A DNA stretch of 64,000 bases from Kibdelosporangium banguiense. Lineage in GTDB: Bacteria; Actinomycetota; Actinomycetes; Mycobacteriales; Pseudonocardiaceae. Location: NCBI RefSeq assembly GCF_017876405.1, contig NZ_JAGINW010000001.1:6461203-6525202 (forward strand). Direction: 5' to 3'. Positions 10,407 to 19,732 of the stretch are shown here, one piece after another (within the stretch, counting starts at the first letter, position 1; each line of letters begins with the position of its first letter). A program made the translations under genes and the position numbers. The notes beneath the pieces were generated by a model. That model did not search any database, was not told the DNA's origin, and was given only the letters and a program-made list of their open reading frames with translations.

Positions 10407-11681
10407 CTACCGGGCCTCCCCGACTTTGGGCCCGAGTGCGGGATCCTGCGAGGTGGCCGGCCGGGACGCGGCCCGCTCGGCCACCGCGAATGTCATTGCG
10501 GCCCCCCACAACACAAGTGGGTAGACCAGGTAGCCGTATCGGCTGGCAGGAACCATGAGGATCGCGGCGCCGAGGCCGATTGCGGCTTTTGCCATCGCGT
10601 CCGAGCCGGTCGCGGGCGGAGTGACGAACAGCCAGACGGTGAGCGCCAACGCGGTGAGCCCGAGCAGCACCAGGGCGAGTACGTGCCCCACCGGGCCGAT
10701 GCTCGCGATCAGGTGACCTGGCAACGGGCTTGCTGCGGGTGACGTGATCCTCCCGAGGCCCGCCGGGAATTTGATCACATGTTCGACGAAGGCTCCCGGA
10801 TGGACGATCAGCACCGGGATGTTCAGCACGGCCACGACTGCGGCGATCGCGGTGAAGAACCGGACCAGCTCCACCCGGCTCGCCCTGGTGGTGACCACGT
10901 AGAACACGATCACGACCACGGCGGGCAGGGCACTGAGTTTCATACTGACCACGACCGCCAGCACGACCGCGCACCAGAAGGTCCTGCGGCGGGCCGCCAG
11001 CGCGCCGGAAAGCACGATCAGGCCGATGATCGCCAGGTCGGGACCGGCGACCGCGAACGTCAGCGCGGTCAACGGGCTGACTACGGCCAAATGTGCGGCA
11101 CGAAGCGGAACTTTAGGCCATGCAAGCAATTTCAGGGCCAGCCCGATGGTGACCACGGTCGTGATCGCGAACATGATCCGCGCGTCGGTCAGCGCACCGC
11201 CGAACAATTGCCTTGGTATACCGAAAACGGCCATGATCGGGCCGTAGGGGGTGTAGTCGTTGACCTCCGCGGCCCGGCCGAGCGTGTCGATGTCCACATA
11301 GGGCGTACCGGTGCTGAACAGCAGCCGGGCCGACCGCTCGATCACCCAGACCTCGGGCTGCGCAGCCCACGACCACGGCGTGATCAGCCAGTCCGTGCCG
11401 GTCAGCCGGCGGAACACCAGGATCGCCAGCGGCACGATCATGCCGAGCCCGGCCACGGCGCCGACCGGCAGCCAGCGTGATCTGAACCAACCGACCCCGG
11501 TGGGCCGGATCAGCAGCCACACCGCGTGCGCGGCGCCGAACAGATAGGCCACCGACGCGAAGTTTCCCCATACCCGATAGCCGTAGAACTCCGACCACAA
11601 CGCCGTCGCGACGGCGAACACCGCACATACGGAGTAGATGGCGATATCGGCCCCCAGAACCCGCCGTCCCCGATCGCCCAC
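10407..11681 (-). CDS. GT87-like integral membrane mannosyltransferase
   Basis: 424 residues from a GTG at 11681, with about ten hydrophobic helices across the whole length. The first extracytoplasmic loop contains EVNDYTPYGPIMAVFG, resembling the acidic loop of polyprenol-phosphate-dependent alpha-mannosyltransferases (GT87, DUF2029 type). Such enzymes use polyprenyl-phosphomannose on the outer face of the membrane to extend cell-envelope glycans. Assignment rests on topology and this loop, so the sugar and acceptor are uncertain. It is divergent from an ABC exporter; their start regions are about 70 bases apart and probably share a promoter region. Confidence 0.7.
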   Translation of the reverse strand: MGDRGRRVLGADIAIYSVCAVFAVATALWSEFYGYRVWGNFASVAYLFGAAHAVWLLIRPTGVGWFRSRWLPVGAVAGLGMIVPLAILVFRRLTGTDWLITPWSWAAQPEVWVIERSARLLFSTGTPYVDIDTLGRAAEVNDYTPYGPIMAVFGIPRQLFGGALTDARIMFAITTVVTIGLALKLLAWPKVPLRAAHLAVVSPLTALTFAVAGPDLAIIGLIVLSGALAARRRTFWCAVVLAVVVSMKLSALPAVVVIVFYVVTTRASRVELVRFFTAIAAVVAVLNIPVLIVHPGAFVEHVIKFPAGLGRITSPAASPLPGHLIASIGPVGHVLALVLLGLTALALTVWLFVTPPATGSDAMAKAAIGLGAAILMVPASRYGYLVYPLVLWGAAMTFAVAERAASRPATSQDPALGPKVGEAR

Positions 11682-11752
11682 AGCGAAAAGACTACCGATC
11701 GGGAAGCAGACGGCCCGCAGGGGTGTTGACTCCGCCGAGAGAAGAGGTGGCT

Positions 11753-13642
11753 GTGGACGGTAGCTGGAGTCTGTTGATGGGTGCGGCGCGCAGTGCGGAC
11801 GCGCCGAAGGGTGTGCGGAAAGGAACTTTGCGGAGGGTCTTTCGATTTGCCAAACCGCACCGGAAGTTGCTTGTCGCCTTTCTGATACTCACGGTCGCCT
11901 CGGCGGTGCTCGCAGTGACGACACCATTGCTGGCAGGGCGGGTTGTCGACGCCATTGTGGGTAAGCAAGACGCTTCTTTGGTCGTCTGGCTCGCGGTGCT
12001 GATCGCCGCGCTGGCGATTCTGGACGCCGGGCTCGGTGTGGTCGAACGCTGGCAGTCCGCGCGCATCGGTGAAGGCCTGATCTACGACCTGCGCCGGGCG
12101 GTCTTCGGGCACGTCCAGCAGATGCCGGTGGCGTTTTTCACCCGGACCCGCACAGGCGCGCTCGTCAGCCGGTTGAATAACGACGTAATGGGGGCGCAGC
12201 GCGCGTTCACGTCCACACTGTCCGGTCTGGTCGCCAATGTGATCCAGCTCGTGCTGTCGCTGGCTGTGATGGTGACGTTGTCCTGGCAGGTCACCGCGCT
12301 GGCGCTGGTGCTGCTGCCGGTGTTCGTGCTGCCTGCCCGCCGGGTCGGCCGCAGGCTGGCCGACCTGCAGCGTGAGGCGGCGGGCCTGAACGCGGCGATG
12401 ACGACCCAGATGACCGAGCGGTTCTCCGCGCCCGGCGCGACCTTGGTGAAGCTGTTCGGCCGGCCGCGGATGGAGGCCGAGGAGTTCGGCGCCAAGGCGG
12501 GGCGGGTCCGCGACATCGGTGTGAAGAACGCGATGGCGACCCGGTGGTTCATGACGAGCCTGACGCTCGTGTCGGCGCTCGCCACGGCCTTGGTCTACGG
12601 CCTGGGCGGCTGGCTGGCGATCACCGGGGACCTCGCGCCCGGCACTGTGGTCGCGTTGGCATTGCTGTTGACGCGCTTGTACTCGCCGCTGACCGCGTTG
12701 GCCAACGTGCGGGTCGATGTGATGACCGCGCTGGTGTCGTTCGAGCGGGTGTTCGAGGTGCTCGACCTGCAGCCGATGATCAAGGAAAAGCCGGGCGCCG
12801 TCGAGGTTCCGACCGGCGGGGTGGCGGTGGAGTTCGACGACGTGCGCTTCGCCTATCCGGCGGCCGACAAGGTCTCGCTGGCGTCGTTGGAGGAGGTTGC
12901 CGCGCTGGATGCCCGTGGCGGACAGGAGATCCTGCACGGCGTGGGCTTCCGGGCCGAGCCAGGGCAGATGGTCGCCCTGGTCGGTTCCTCCGGTGCGGGC
13001 AAGTCGACGATCGCGTCCCTGATTCCGCGTCTGTACGATGTGGACAGTGGGGCGGTGCGGCTGTCCGGGGTGGACGTCCGCGATCTGTCGTTCGACTCGA
13101 TCAGGGACACCGTCGGTGTCGTGACCCAGGACGGGCACCTGTTCCACGACACCATCCGCGCGAACGTCGCCTACGCGCGGCCGTCGGCGACCGACGAGGA
13201 GATCACGTGGGCGCTGGAGCGCGCCCGGCTGACCGAGCTGATCGCGTCACTGCCCGACGGGCTGGACACCGTCGTGGGCGAGCGCGGGTACCGGCTTTCC
13301 GGCGGGGAACGCCAGCGGCTGACCATCGCCCGGCTGCTGCTGGCCAACCAGCGCGTGGTGATCCTCGACGAGGCCACCGCGCACCTGGACTCGGAATCCG
13401 AGGCCGCAGTCCAGGAAGCGCTCGTGCACGCGCTGGAAGGCCGTACAGCGGTGGTGATCGCGCACCGGCTGTCGACGATCCGCGCGGCCGACCAGATCCT
13501 CGTCGTCGAGGGTGGCCGGATCGTCGAGTGCGGTACCCACGCCGAACTGCTCAACCAGGACGGCCGGTACGCCGCCCTGCACAACACCCAGTTCGCCTCG
13601 CAGAAATCAGAGCTGCGGGACCCGGGGGCCGTACAGGTCTAG
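11753..13642 (+). CDS. ABC exporter, fused permease-ATPase
   Basis: About 629 residues from GTG 11753, chosen because AGAAGAGG precedes it; an earlier in-frame start at 11723 lacks such a site. Residues 40-340 form a six-helix type IV exporter membrane domain. The ATPase domain has GSSGAGKST, LSGGERQRLTI and VVILDEATAHLD, followed by the H-loop AHRLSTI. A 20-residue insertion (LASLEEVAALDARGG) sits between the first strand and the Walker A region. It should function as a homodimer or heterodimer exporting lipids, peptides or drugs; no second half-transporter is adjacent, so a homodimer is likely. Its 3' end overlaps the convergent SIS gene by 36 bases. Confidence 0.92.
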   Translation: MDGSWSLLMGAARSADAPKGVRKGTLRRVFRFAKPHRKLLVAFLILTVASAVLAVTTPLLAGRVVDAIVGKQDASLVVWLAVLIAALAILDAGLGVVERWQSARIGEGLIYDLRRAVFGHVQQMPVAFFTRTRTGALVSRLNNDVMGAQRAFTSTLSGLVANVIQLVLSLAVMVTLSWQVTALALVLLPVFVLPARRVGRRLADLQREAAGLNAAMTTQMTERFSAPGATLVKLFGRPRMEAEEFGAKAGRVRDIGVKNAMATRWFMTSLTLVSALATALVYGLGGWLAITGDLAPGTVVALALLLTRLYSPLTALANVRVDVMTALVSFERVFEVLDLQPMIKEKPGAVEVPTGGVAVEFDDVRFAYPAADKVSLASLEEVAALDARGGQEILHGVGFRAEPGQMVALVGSSGAGKSTIASLIPRLYDVDSGAVRLSGVDVRDLSFDSIRDTVGVVTQDGHLFHDTIRANVAYARPSATDEEITWALERARLTELIASLPDGLDTVVGERGYRLSGGERQRLTIARLLLANQRVVILDEATAHLDSESEAAVQEALVHALEGRTAVVIAHRLSTIRAADQILVVEGGRIVECGTHAELLNQDGRYAALHNTQFASQKSELRDPGAVQV

Positions 13643-14326
13643 GTACCGCTGGTTGGCCTCGTCGCCGCCGGGGACGTTGGAGCTGCGCCACAACGGCACC
13701 TCCACGCCCTCGGCGGCGGCTTTGTCCGAAAGTCGGGCCAGAACATCGTTCCAGAGGAACGCGTTGGCTACAGTGGACAGAGCCGAGGTCACCGGGTTGT
13801 CCGGCGGGTAGCTGGAGTCGCCGGGCGCCACCAGGGTGTCCAGGACGATCGTGGCGTTCTCGGCGAGCGTCGTGTCGGCTCGCCGGGGCGCCACGGCGTT
13901 GGCCGCGCTCGAGGTCACGGCCACCACGGGCATGCCGGCGTTCTGCGCGGCGATCGCGAGCTCGACCGGGTACGGGTTCACGCCGGAGGTGGAGAAGACC
14001 ACCAGCACGTCGTCGCCGCTCAGCCCGACATGGGCGAACACCTCGTCAGCCAGCCCGGTCAGCCGCTCGGCGCTCGTGCTGGCGCGGCCGCCGTGCAGCG
14101 GCTGGATGTCCGGGTGGTACAGCGGGTACACGCAGGACAGGCCGCCCGCGCGGTAGAACGTCTCGGCGACGGCCGCCAGCGAGTGCCCGGCGCCCCCGGT
14201 CAGGATCAGGCCGCCCGCCTTGATGCTGCCGAGGAACAGCTCGGCCACGTTGTTCAGCGCGTCGCCGTTGTGCTTCTCGACCTTCGTCAGGTGATCTCTG
14301 ACCAGGTCGCCGAATTCGGCCGTCAT
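13607..14326 (-). CDS. SIS (sugar isomerase) domain protein
   Basis: 239 residues from ATG 14326, which is eight bases from GGAGGT; a GTG two codons upstream is too close to that site. The sequence has the SIS signature ILTGGAGHSLAAVAETFYRAGG and VVFSTSGVNPYPVELA, the phosphosugar-binding loops seen in N-acetylmuramic acid 6-phosphate etherases and GlmS. It lacks an extra catalytic domain, like the stand-alone COG4821-type proteins. It probably binds or isomerises a phosphorylated aminosugar; the substrate is unknown. The last 36 bases overlap the end of the convergent ABC exporter gene. Confidence 0.88.
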   Translation of the reverse strand: MTAEFGDLVRDHLTKVEKHNGDALNNVAELFLGSIKAGGLILTGGAGHSLAAVAETFYRAGGLSCVYPLYHPDIQPLHGGRASTSAERLTGLADEVFAHVGLSGDDVLVVFSTSGVNPYPVELAIAAQNAGMPVVAVTSSAANAVAPRRADTTLAENATIVLDTLVAPGDSSYPPDNPVTSALSTVANAFLWNDVLARLSDKAAAEGVEVPLWRSSNVPGGDEANQRYLDLYGPRVPQL

Positions 14327-14394
14327 GCTCACGTACCTCCTCATAGGCCCCGCAATGGTCTATACCACTGGGCAGGGCCCGTCAAGAGGACCCG

Positions 14395-14949
14395 TCAGGC
14401 GGGCAGATCGCCGGGCCGGTCGACATCGGCGCCGTCCGAAATGTCCTCGCAGGCAACAAGTCCCGGCCGATTGCGGCGCAGGTACTCCCGAGCGCCCGCA
14501 TCCCCGGTCGCCAGCTCGTACACGCCTTCCCAGTGATCACGGCCGATCAGCACCGGGTGGCCGGCCTCACCGTGATAGCTCGCCCGGAGCAACGCGCCAC
14601 GGCCGGCGAGCGCGACGAGCCGGCGGACCGCCTCGGGCCGGATGCCCGGCGTGTCGACCGGCAACACGACAACCGCGTCACCCGTGATCGCGTCGAGACC
14701 GGTTCGCAGTGACGAACCCATGCCCTGCGGCCAGTCCGGGTTGTCGACCGCGTTGAGATCCGGCAGTTCGGCCCGGACCTGCTCACTCTGCGCGCCGAGC
14801 ACCGCGAGCACGGGCGCACACCCGCCTTGTTGCAGTATCTGCACTGCCCGCTCGACGAACAGCCGGCCTTCGAACCGGACCAGCGCCTTCGGCATGCCGT
14901 AACGCCTGCCCGCGCCCGCGGCCAGGACCAGCCCCGCGACGTCAGCCAT
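14395..14949 (-). CDS. MobA/MocA-like nucleotidyltransferase
   Basis: 184 residues beginning MADVAGLVLAAGAGRRYGMPKAL, the nucleotide-binding loop of the MobA-like NTP transferase family, followed by NPDWPQGMGSSL and the metal-binding VVLPVDTPG. The closest functional group is MocA/CoxI-type enzymes, which transfer CMP or GMP to molybdopterin, but no molybdenum enzyme lies nearby, so the acceptor is unknown. Its start overlaps the end of the upstream alpha/beta hydrolase gene by 8 bases, implying a two-gene operon. Confidence 0.85.
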   Translation of the reverse strand: MADVAGLVLAAGAGRRYGMPKALVRFEGRLFVERAVQILQQGGCAPVLAVLGAQSEQVRAELPDLNAVDNPDWPQGMGSSLRTGLDAITGDAVVVLPVDTPGIRPEAVRRLVALAGRGALLRASYHGEAGHPVLIGRDHWEGVYELATGDAGAREYLRRNRPGLVACEDISDGADVDRPGDLPA

Positions 14950-15778
14950 GGGCCACGAAATGCTCGAGCAGCAACCGGCTCAGGCCCTCGTCGGCCTGCT
15001 CGGGCAGCCAGTGCGAGATGTCCTCGAGCATTTCGAAGCGATACGGCCCCTCGACCCACTCCTCGGTGCCGATCGCGGCGACCGACCCGAAAGCGACGTC
15101 CTCGGTGCCCCACACATACAGCGTCGGGACCTTCACCTTCCCGGTCCGGCCGCTGAACTTGACGCCGCGGTACCAGTTCAGCGCGGCGGCCAGCGCGCCC
15201 GGTTCGGACAGCCGCTCGACGTACTCACGCACGTGGTCACCTGGGATGACACCCTCGTACATCTGCTTGAGGGCCGCCGCGTTGTTGGCCAGGAGTTGCT
15301 TCTCCGCGCCGCGGACGTTCTGGAGCGTGGGCACGTAGGACGAGCGTTGCTGCTGGTCCTCATCGGTCTTGAGGGCCTGGGCGTACGCGCCTGGGTGCGG
15401 CGTGGAGACCGCCGTGAGCGTGCGGACACGGTCGGGGTGCTCAGCCGCGACATGCCACGCGACGTTGCCGCCCCAGTCATGGCCGACCAGGTCGAACTTC
15501 GGCCAGCCCAGCTCGTCGGCGATGTCGAGCACGTCCTGCGTGAGGTCCTCGATGCGGTAGTCCTCGGCCCGTTCCGGCCGCACGTCGGGGGAGTAGCCGC
15601 GCTGGTCGGGCGCCACCGCCCGGCAGCCCGCCCCGGACAGGATCGCCAGCTGGTGCTCCCACTGCAGCGACGCCTCCGGAAAACCGTGCAGCAGAAGCAC
15701 CCCACGGCCGTCGGCCGGACCGGCGGCCAGTGCGTCGAACCGGCCCTGAGCTGTGTTGATCCCGATGTGCTCGATCAC
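14942..15778 (-). CDS. Epoxide hydrolase-like alpha/beta hydrolase
   Basis: 278 residues. The nucleophile elbow reads GHDWGG, placing Asp as nucleophile, as in soluble epoxide hydrolases and haloalkane dehalogenases; HGFPEA supplies the oxyanion region and ISHWLPE the catalytic His. A cap domain lies at about residues 130-215. There is no signal peptide, so it is cytoplasmic. Epoxide hydrolysis is the likely reaction but the substrate is open. It forms an overlapping operon with the MobA-like gene downstream. Confidence 0.88.
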   Translation of the reverse strand: MIEHIGINTAQGRFDALAAGPADGRGVLLLHGFPEASLQWEHQLAILSGAGCRAVAPDQRGYSPDVRPERAEDYRIEDLTQDVLDIADELGWPKFDLVGHDWGGNVAWHVAAEHPDRVRTLTAVSTPHPGAYAQALKTDEDQQQRSSYVPTLQNVRGAEKQLLANNAAALKQMYEGVIPGDHVREYVERLSEPGALAAALNWYRGVKFSGRTGKVKVPTLYVWGTEDVAFGSVAAIGTEEWVEGPYRFEMLEDISHWLPEQADEGLSRLLLEHFVAHG

Positions 15779-15835
15779 ACCGGGCAGTATCCCCGAGCGG
15801 CCAAACCCGGCTGTCCGCGGCGTCGAAAGATTACT

Positions 15836-16468
15836 GTGGTCGACGTGTCAGAACCCCATCTCCGGCAGCTCGGCTCGCCGCAGCCCAACGCCGTTACCCT
15901 GGTGCTGCACGGCGGTCGCGAGCACGGCATGGGGGAGGTGCCGCCGCTGGCGCTGGCTTATCTCCGGATGATCCCGTTCGCCCGTGACCTGGCCCGTGCG
16001 TCCGACGAACTGGCAGTGTTCCAGTTACGTAACCGGGTTCGTGGCTGGAACGCTCCCCAACTGGACGCCGTCCGGGACGCCCGTTGGGCTCTTGAACAGA
16101 TCCACAGCAGATTCCCGGGCGTGCCTATCGTCCTACTCGGCCATTCAATGGGTGGTCGCGTCGCGCTGCGCGTCGCCGACGACCCAGCTGTCACGGCCGT
16201 CTGCGCGTTGGCACCGTGGTGCCCACCGGCCGACCCAGTCGAGCAGCTCGCCGGGCGCACGGTCCTGATCGCACACGGCAAGCTCGACACAACCACCGAC
16301 CCGCGTGAGTCCCGGGACTACGCGCGACGTGCCGCCCAGGTCACCGATCGGGTCGAATTGGTCTGGGTCGACGGTGAGACACATGCGTTGCTCCGCAAGC
16401 GCCGTGTCTGGCGTGACCTGGTAAGACGTTTCGTTCTTGATCAGCTTGTGCCGTCCAGGGACAGCTGA
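15836..16468 (+). CDS. Alpha/beta hydrolase with Ser nucleophile
   Basis: About 210 residues from GTG 15836, with GAAAG as a weak ribosome binding site; GTG 15845 is an alternative. A much longer upstream extension of this frame is antisense to the epoxide hydrolase gene and is not coding. The elbow GHSMGG gives the nucleophilic Ser, HGKLDTTTDP the acid and GETHALL the His. The compact size resembles dienelactone-hydrolase-like serine esterases. The substrate is unknown. It is divergent from the epoxide hydrolase operon. Confidence 0.85.
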   Translation: MVDVSEPHLRQLGSPQPNAVTLVLHGGREHGMGEVPPLALAYLRMIPFARDLARASDELAVFQLRNRVRGWNAPQLDAVRDARWALEQIHSRFPGVPIVLLGHSMGGRVALRVADDPAVTAVCALAPWCPPADPVEQLAGRTVLIAHGKLDTTTDPRESRDYARRAAQVTDRVELVWVDGETHALLRKRRVWRDLVRRFVLDQLVPSRDS

Positions 16469-16553
16469 CCCTAGGGTGTACCGGACATATCTGACGCAAC
16501 CTCGGCCTGTGGTCTCACGTCTTTGTGAGCATCCTTGACAGTCGGGGGACGGA

Positions 16554-17705
16554 ATGAGGACGAGGATGAGCTACGGCCAGCCGTACGGTTCGCGGGACGG
16601 TCAGACCCGTGCCTATCCCATGCCGGGACAGGCGCCGCAAGATCGTCGTGACTACCGGCAACCTCAGGGGGGTTCTCGGCAGCCACCGCCGTACGTGCCG
16701 CCGGGGCAGCAGCAGGGCCCGGCACCGCGTCCGCCGCGTCGCAAGCGTCGCGTCGGCCGGATCCTGCTGATCATCCTGCTGGCGATCGTCGTGCTGATCG
16801 CGGCGATCTGGATCTACCTGGAGACGTCGATGACGCGGGTCGCCGCGCTCGGCGACTACGAGGGCCGCCCGGCCGCCGCGGCGGGCACGAACTGGCTCAT
16901 CGTGGGGTCCGACAGCCGGGCAGGGCTGGACTCCGAGGACCAGGAGCGACTGTCCACCGGCGACGCCAAGGGGCAGCGCACGGACACGATGTTGTTGCTG
17001 CACCTGCCGGACAACAACGAGAAGCCGACCATGGTCTCGCTGCTGCGTGACTCCTATGTGGACATTCCGGGCAAGGGCAAGAACAAGCTGAACGCGGCGT
17101 ACGCGTTCGGCGGGCCGAAGCTGCTGGCGCAGACCGTGGAGATGAACACCGGCCTGCGGCTGGACCACTACATCGAGATCGGCTTCGGCGGATTCGCCGG
17201 GATCGTGGACTCCGTCGGCGGCGTGGAGATGTGCCTGGACAAGCCGATCAAGGACCCGCTGGCCGGGATCGACCTGCCGGCCGGCTGCCAGGAACTCGAC
17301 GGCGCCAACGCGCTGGGATACGTGCGTACCCGTGCCACCCCGCGGGCCGACCTGGACCGTGTGGTCCACCAGCGTCAGTTCATCGCCGCACTGATGGACA
17401 AGACCACCAGCCCGGGCACCCTGATCAACCCGTTCCGGATGATCCCGCTGCTGGCCGACGTGCCGGACGCGATCACCCTGGACGAAGGCGACCACCTGCA
17501 CAACCTGCCGCCGCTCGGCTTCGCCATGGCAGGCGCGAGCACGGGCGAGACCGTCAGCACGACCGTGCCGATCGGCGGACAGCGCAGCGTGCCCAAGATC
17601 GGCTCGGTGATCCTCTGGGACCAGGCCAAGTCCAAGCAGCTCTTCGACGCGCTGCGCAACGACACAACCCTGCCGTCGAGCCTGATCGTCGTCCCGGGCT
17701 CGTGA
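16554..17705 (+). CDS. LCP (LytR-CpsA-Psr) family envelope glycopolymer ligase
   Basis: 383 residues from ATG 16554 (GGGGGACGGA upstream). Residues 1-65 are a disordered Pro/Gln/Arg-rich cytoplasmic tail, then one membrane helix (RILLIILLAIVVLIAAIW), then an extracytoplasmic LCP domain. Conserved parts include NWLIVGSDSRAG, RTDTMLLLHL, VSLLRDSYVDIPG, KLNAAYAFGG and YVRTRATPRADLDRVVHQ, which hold the Arg and Asp residues for polyprenyl-pyrophosphate binding. LCP enzymes transfer teichoic acid, arabinogalactan or similar polymers from lipid carriers to peptidoglycan. It appears monocistronic and ends at a strong hairpin. Confidence 0.93.
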   Translation: MRTRMSYGQPYGSRDGQTRAYPMPGQAPQDRRDYRQPQGGSRQPPPYVPPGQQQGPAPRPPRRKRRVGRILLIILLAIVVLIAAIWIYLETSMTRVAALGDYEGRPAAAAGTNWLIVGSDSRAGLDSEDQERLSTGDAKGQRTDTMLLLHLPDNNEKPTMVSLLRDSYVDIPGKGKNKLNAAYAFGGPKLLAQTVEMNTGLRLDHYIEIGFGGFAGIVDSVGGVEMCLDKPIKDPLAGIDLPAGCQELDGANALGYVRTRATPRADLDRVVHQRQFIAALMDKTTSPGTLINPFRMIPLLADVPDAITLDEGDHLHNLPPLGFAMAGASTGETVSTTVPIGGQRSVPKIGSVILWDQAKSKQLFDALRNDTTLPSSLIVVPGS

Positions 17706-17710
17706 CGTTC

Positions 17711-17742
17711 CGGCTGGTGCCCGAACACTCGGGCACCAGCCG
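17711..17742 (+). terminator. Hairpin terminator after the LCP gene
   Basis: A perfect 14-bp stem (CGGCTGGTGCCCGA and its complement) with a 4-base ACAC loop starts a few bases after the LCP stop codon. There is no U-tract. Confidence 0.8.
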
Positions 17743-17837
17743 TTGCCGGGCCGTGAGCGTGCCGCTGAGGCCATGGGACGCGTGGTCCGGTACTTGTTCA
17801 CCGATCGCGGATTTCGCCGGATCTGGGCCGAAATGCG

Positions 17838-18707
17838 CTAGCAGTTGAAGTCGTCGCTGGTCGCTGAGCCGATGAGGCGGAACTTGCGCTGGGTGCGCTG
17901 GTAGAACGTGGTCCGGCCGAGCCGAACCACCCGGGCCGCGCCGGGCAGGGCCATGATGTCGATCATCGTCCCGGGCTGCACCTGCCCGATGAGCCGCCCG
18001 TCGGCCTCCATCGCGACCTCGCCGCTGCCGGGCATGACCTCCAGCGCGAGTTTCTCCCCGCTGGACAGGAACAAGGCCCGGTTGAAAGCCGAGTGCGGAG
18101 CGGCGGGCGTGACCAGCAATCCCTCCGCCCGGGGCGACACGATCGGCCCGCCCGCGGCGAAGTTGTACGCCGTCGACCCCGTCGGCGTGGCCACCACAAC
18201 GGCATCCGCCGCATATTCCACAAACGGGTGTCCCTCGACGTGCAGCAGCACCTCGGTCATGCCGTGCCCGGGCACCCGCACCAAGGCGATGTCGTTGAAC
18301 GCGACCGTGTCCTGACCGGCGATCGTGGCGCACAGCCCGGAGCGCTTCTCCACCGTGAACCGGTGCGAGTCGATCGCGTTGAGCGCGCTGTCCAGCTCAG
18401 GGACGTCGACCTCGGCCAGAAACCCCAGGCGCCCCAGGTTCACCCCCAGCACCGGCACCTGACTGCCGAGCCGGAACGCGCGCAGCATCGTCCCGTCGCC
18501 GCCGAGGGAGACCAGAAGATCGGATCTTTCCGCGAGTTCGTCCTCGGCCACCGGCTTGACCAGTCCGTTGGCCCTGGCGACCTCCTCGCCCAGGCCCAGG
18601 ACATCCGTGTGCCGAGCCTGAGCCCACGAGGTGATAGTTTCGATCACCGGTACGCAATCGCGTCGAGGGTGCAGAACAAGACCGATGGTGCGGATCAATC
18701 CGATCAC
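17838..18707 (-). CDS. nadK: NAD(+)/NADH kinase
   Basis: 289 residues from GTG 18707 (AGAGG upstream); a longer frame to 18749 lacks a ribosome binding site. The GGDGT motif (VSLGGDGTMLRAFR), AFNDIALVR and the glycine-rich VVATPTGSTAYNFAAGGP are diagnostic of ATP-NAD kinase. It phosphorylates NAD to NADP in the cytoplasm. In actinobacteria the usual nadK sits beside tlyA and recN; this copy does not, so it is either a second paralogue or a relocated gene. It is divergent from the anti-sigma-like gene. Confidence 0.93.
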   Translation of the reverse strand: MIGLIRTIGLVLHPRRDCVPVIETITSWAQARHTDVLGLGEEVARANGLVKPVAEDELAERSDLLVSLGGDGTMLRAFRLGSQVPVLGVNLGRLGFLAEVDVPELDSALNAIDSHRFTVEKRSGLCATIAGQDTVAFNDIALVRVPGHGMTEVLLHVEGHPFVEYAADAVVVATPTGSTAYNFAAGGPIVSPRAEGLLVTPAAPHSAFNRALFLSSGEKLALEVMPGSGEVAMEADGRLIGQVQPGTMIDIMALPGAARVVRLGRTTFYQRTQRKFRLIGSATSDDFNC

Positions 18708-18800
18708 CTGACCTCTTGAGCGGGAACCCTGGCTACCGTGATGCGTCATTCACTTGGCAAGATACGGCCGTTCGGGTGACGTGCGCGAGGAGGCAGCAGG

Positions 18801-19337
18801 GTGAACCCTCAGACGACGCAGGTCGACGACCTGCGATTGGTCGCGTTACCTACCGCCGTGAACTGCGCGGACATGTTCGTCAGGTTCGCGCTGACAGAGT
18901 GGTCACTGCGTCAGCTGCAGGACGAGACGAGCCATGTCGCCTGCGAACTGGTACACGCGGTGGTCCAGCGAAGCGACACCAAAGTGCCCGGTTTCATCAC
19001 GCTTCGGTTGCGGTTGCACGGCGACTGCCTCGTCGTGGAGGTCGAGGACGCCGCAGCGACACCCCCAGTGGTGCCGGACACACTGACCGGGCGTCAGGCG
19101 GGCGCCGTGGCGCTCCCGGACGGCGGCAACCTGGTGTGGTGCGAGGTCGCGTTGCCGACCGGAATGAGCGCCAAAGCCGTGCCGCTGCCACGCCGAGAGC
19201 GGCGTAAGCCACCCGCGAGCGCGGGCGGAGAGCCCGACCAGGCGGACGTGGACGACGAGTTCTTCGAGAGGCTGCTCTCCAAGCTCAGCCGTTCACCAGA
19301 GCCACCCCCGAACGGCGACCCACGCGGCCTCATGTAG
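18801..19337 (+). CDS. Degenerate anti-sigma/HATPase-like protein
   Basis: 178 residues from GTG 18801. The first 110 residues look like a GHKL-type anti-sigma regulatory domain (helix with HVACELVHAVVQ, then strand LHGDCLVVEVEDAA), but the N-box Asn and the clear glycine boxes are missing, so ATP binding is doubtful. The C-terminal third is Pro/Arg/acidic and probably disordered. A STAS antagonist gene follows 9 bases downstream, the usual arrangement of a partner-switching pair, which supports this reading. The controlled sigma factor is not in the window. Confidence 0.6.
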   Translation: MNPQTTQVDDLRLVALPTAVNCADMFVRFALTEWSLRQLQDETSHVACELVHAVVQRSDTKVPGFITLRLRLHGDCLVVEVEDAAATPPVVPDTLTGRQAGAVALPDGGNLVWCEVALPTGMSAKAVPLPRRERRKPPASAGGEPDQADVDDEFFERLLSKLSRSPEPPPNGDPRGLM

Positions 19338-19346
19338 AACACGCGT

Positions 19347-19688
19347 GTGAGCGAAGACGCGCTGCGCGTTGACCGACGGCTGGACGGTGCTGCCGTCGTG
19401 CTGCGCGCATCCGGTGAGATCGACATGAACACCGCCCCGCTACTGGCAGAGGAACTGGAACAGGCGATCAGCACGAATCCCGAGCTGATCGTGGTGGACC
19501 TGTCGGACGTGACGTTCTTCGGCTCCGCCGGGATCGCCGCCTTGCTCAACGCCCGCGAACAGCACACAGAAACAGGCGGCAGACTGAGACTGGTCGCCAC
19601 CCACGGCCCGGTCCTGCGATCACTGGAGATCGCAGGCGTACTCGAGTTGCTCCCGATCTACCCGTCGATCCCCGAGGCAAGCGCTTAG
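19347..19688 (+). CDS. STAS domain anti-sigma factor antagonist
   Basis: 113 residues from GTG 19347. It has the STAS fold with VLRASGEIDMNTAPLL and DLSDVTFFGSAGIAALL; the Ser of FGSAGI is the conserved phosphorylation site of SpoIIAA/RsbV-type antagonists. In the unphosphorylated form such proteins bind anti-sigma kinases and free the sigma factor. It sits directly behind the anti-sigma-like gene and is probably co-transcribed with it. Confidence 0.9.
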   Translation: MSEDALRVDRRLDGAAVVLRASGEIDMNTAPLLAEELEQAISTNPELIVVDLSDVTFFGSAGIAALLNAREQHTETGGRLRLVATHGPVLRSLEIAGVLELLPIYPSIPEASA

Positions 19689-19732
19689 GCCCTGCTCCGG
19701 CTCGGCTTGTGTTTGTGCCTGGGTTCGGGGGC

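Noticed and set aside
11510-13147. 545-codon minus frame opposite the ABC exporter
   Set aside because: Gln/His/Arg-rich shadow without domain similarity. Its last portion overlaps the GT87 gene in another frame.
14948-15835. Upstream extension of the alpha/beta hydrolase frame
   Set aside because: The extension is antisense to the epoxide hydrolase gene; the real start is at GTG 15836 or 15845.
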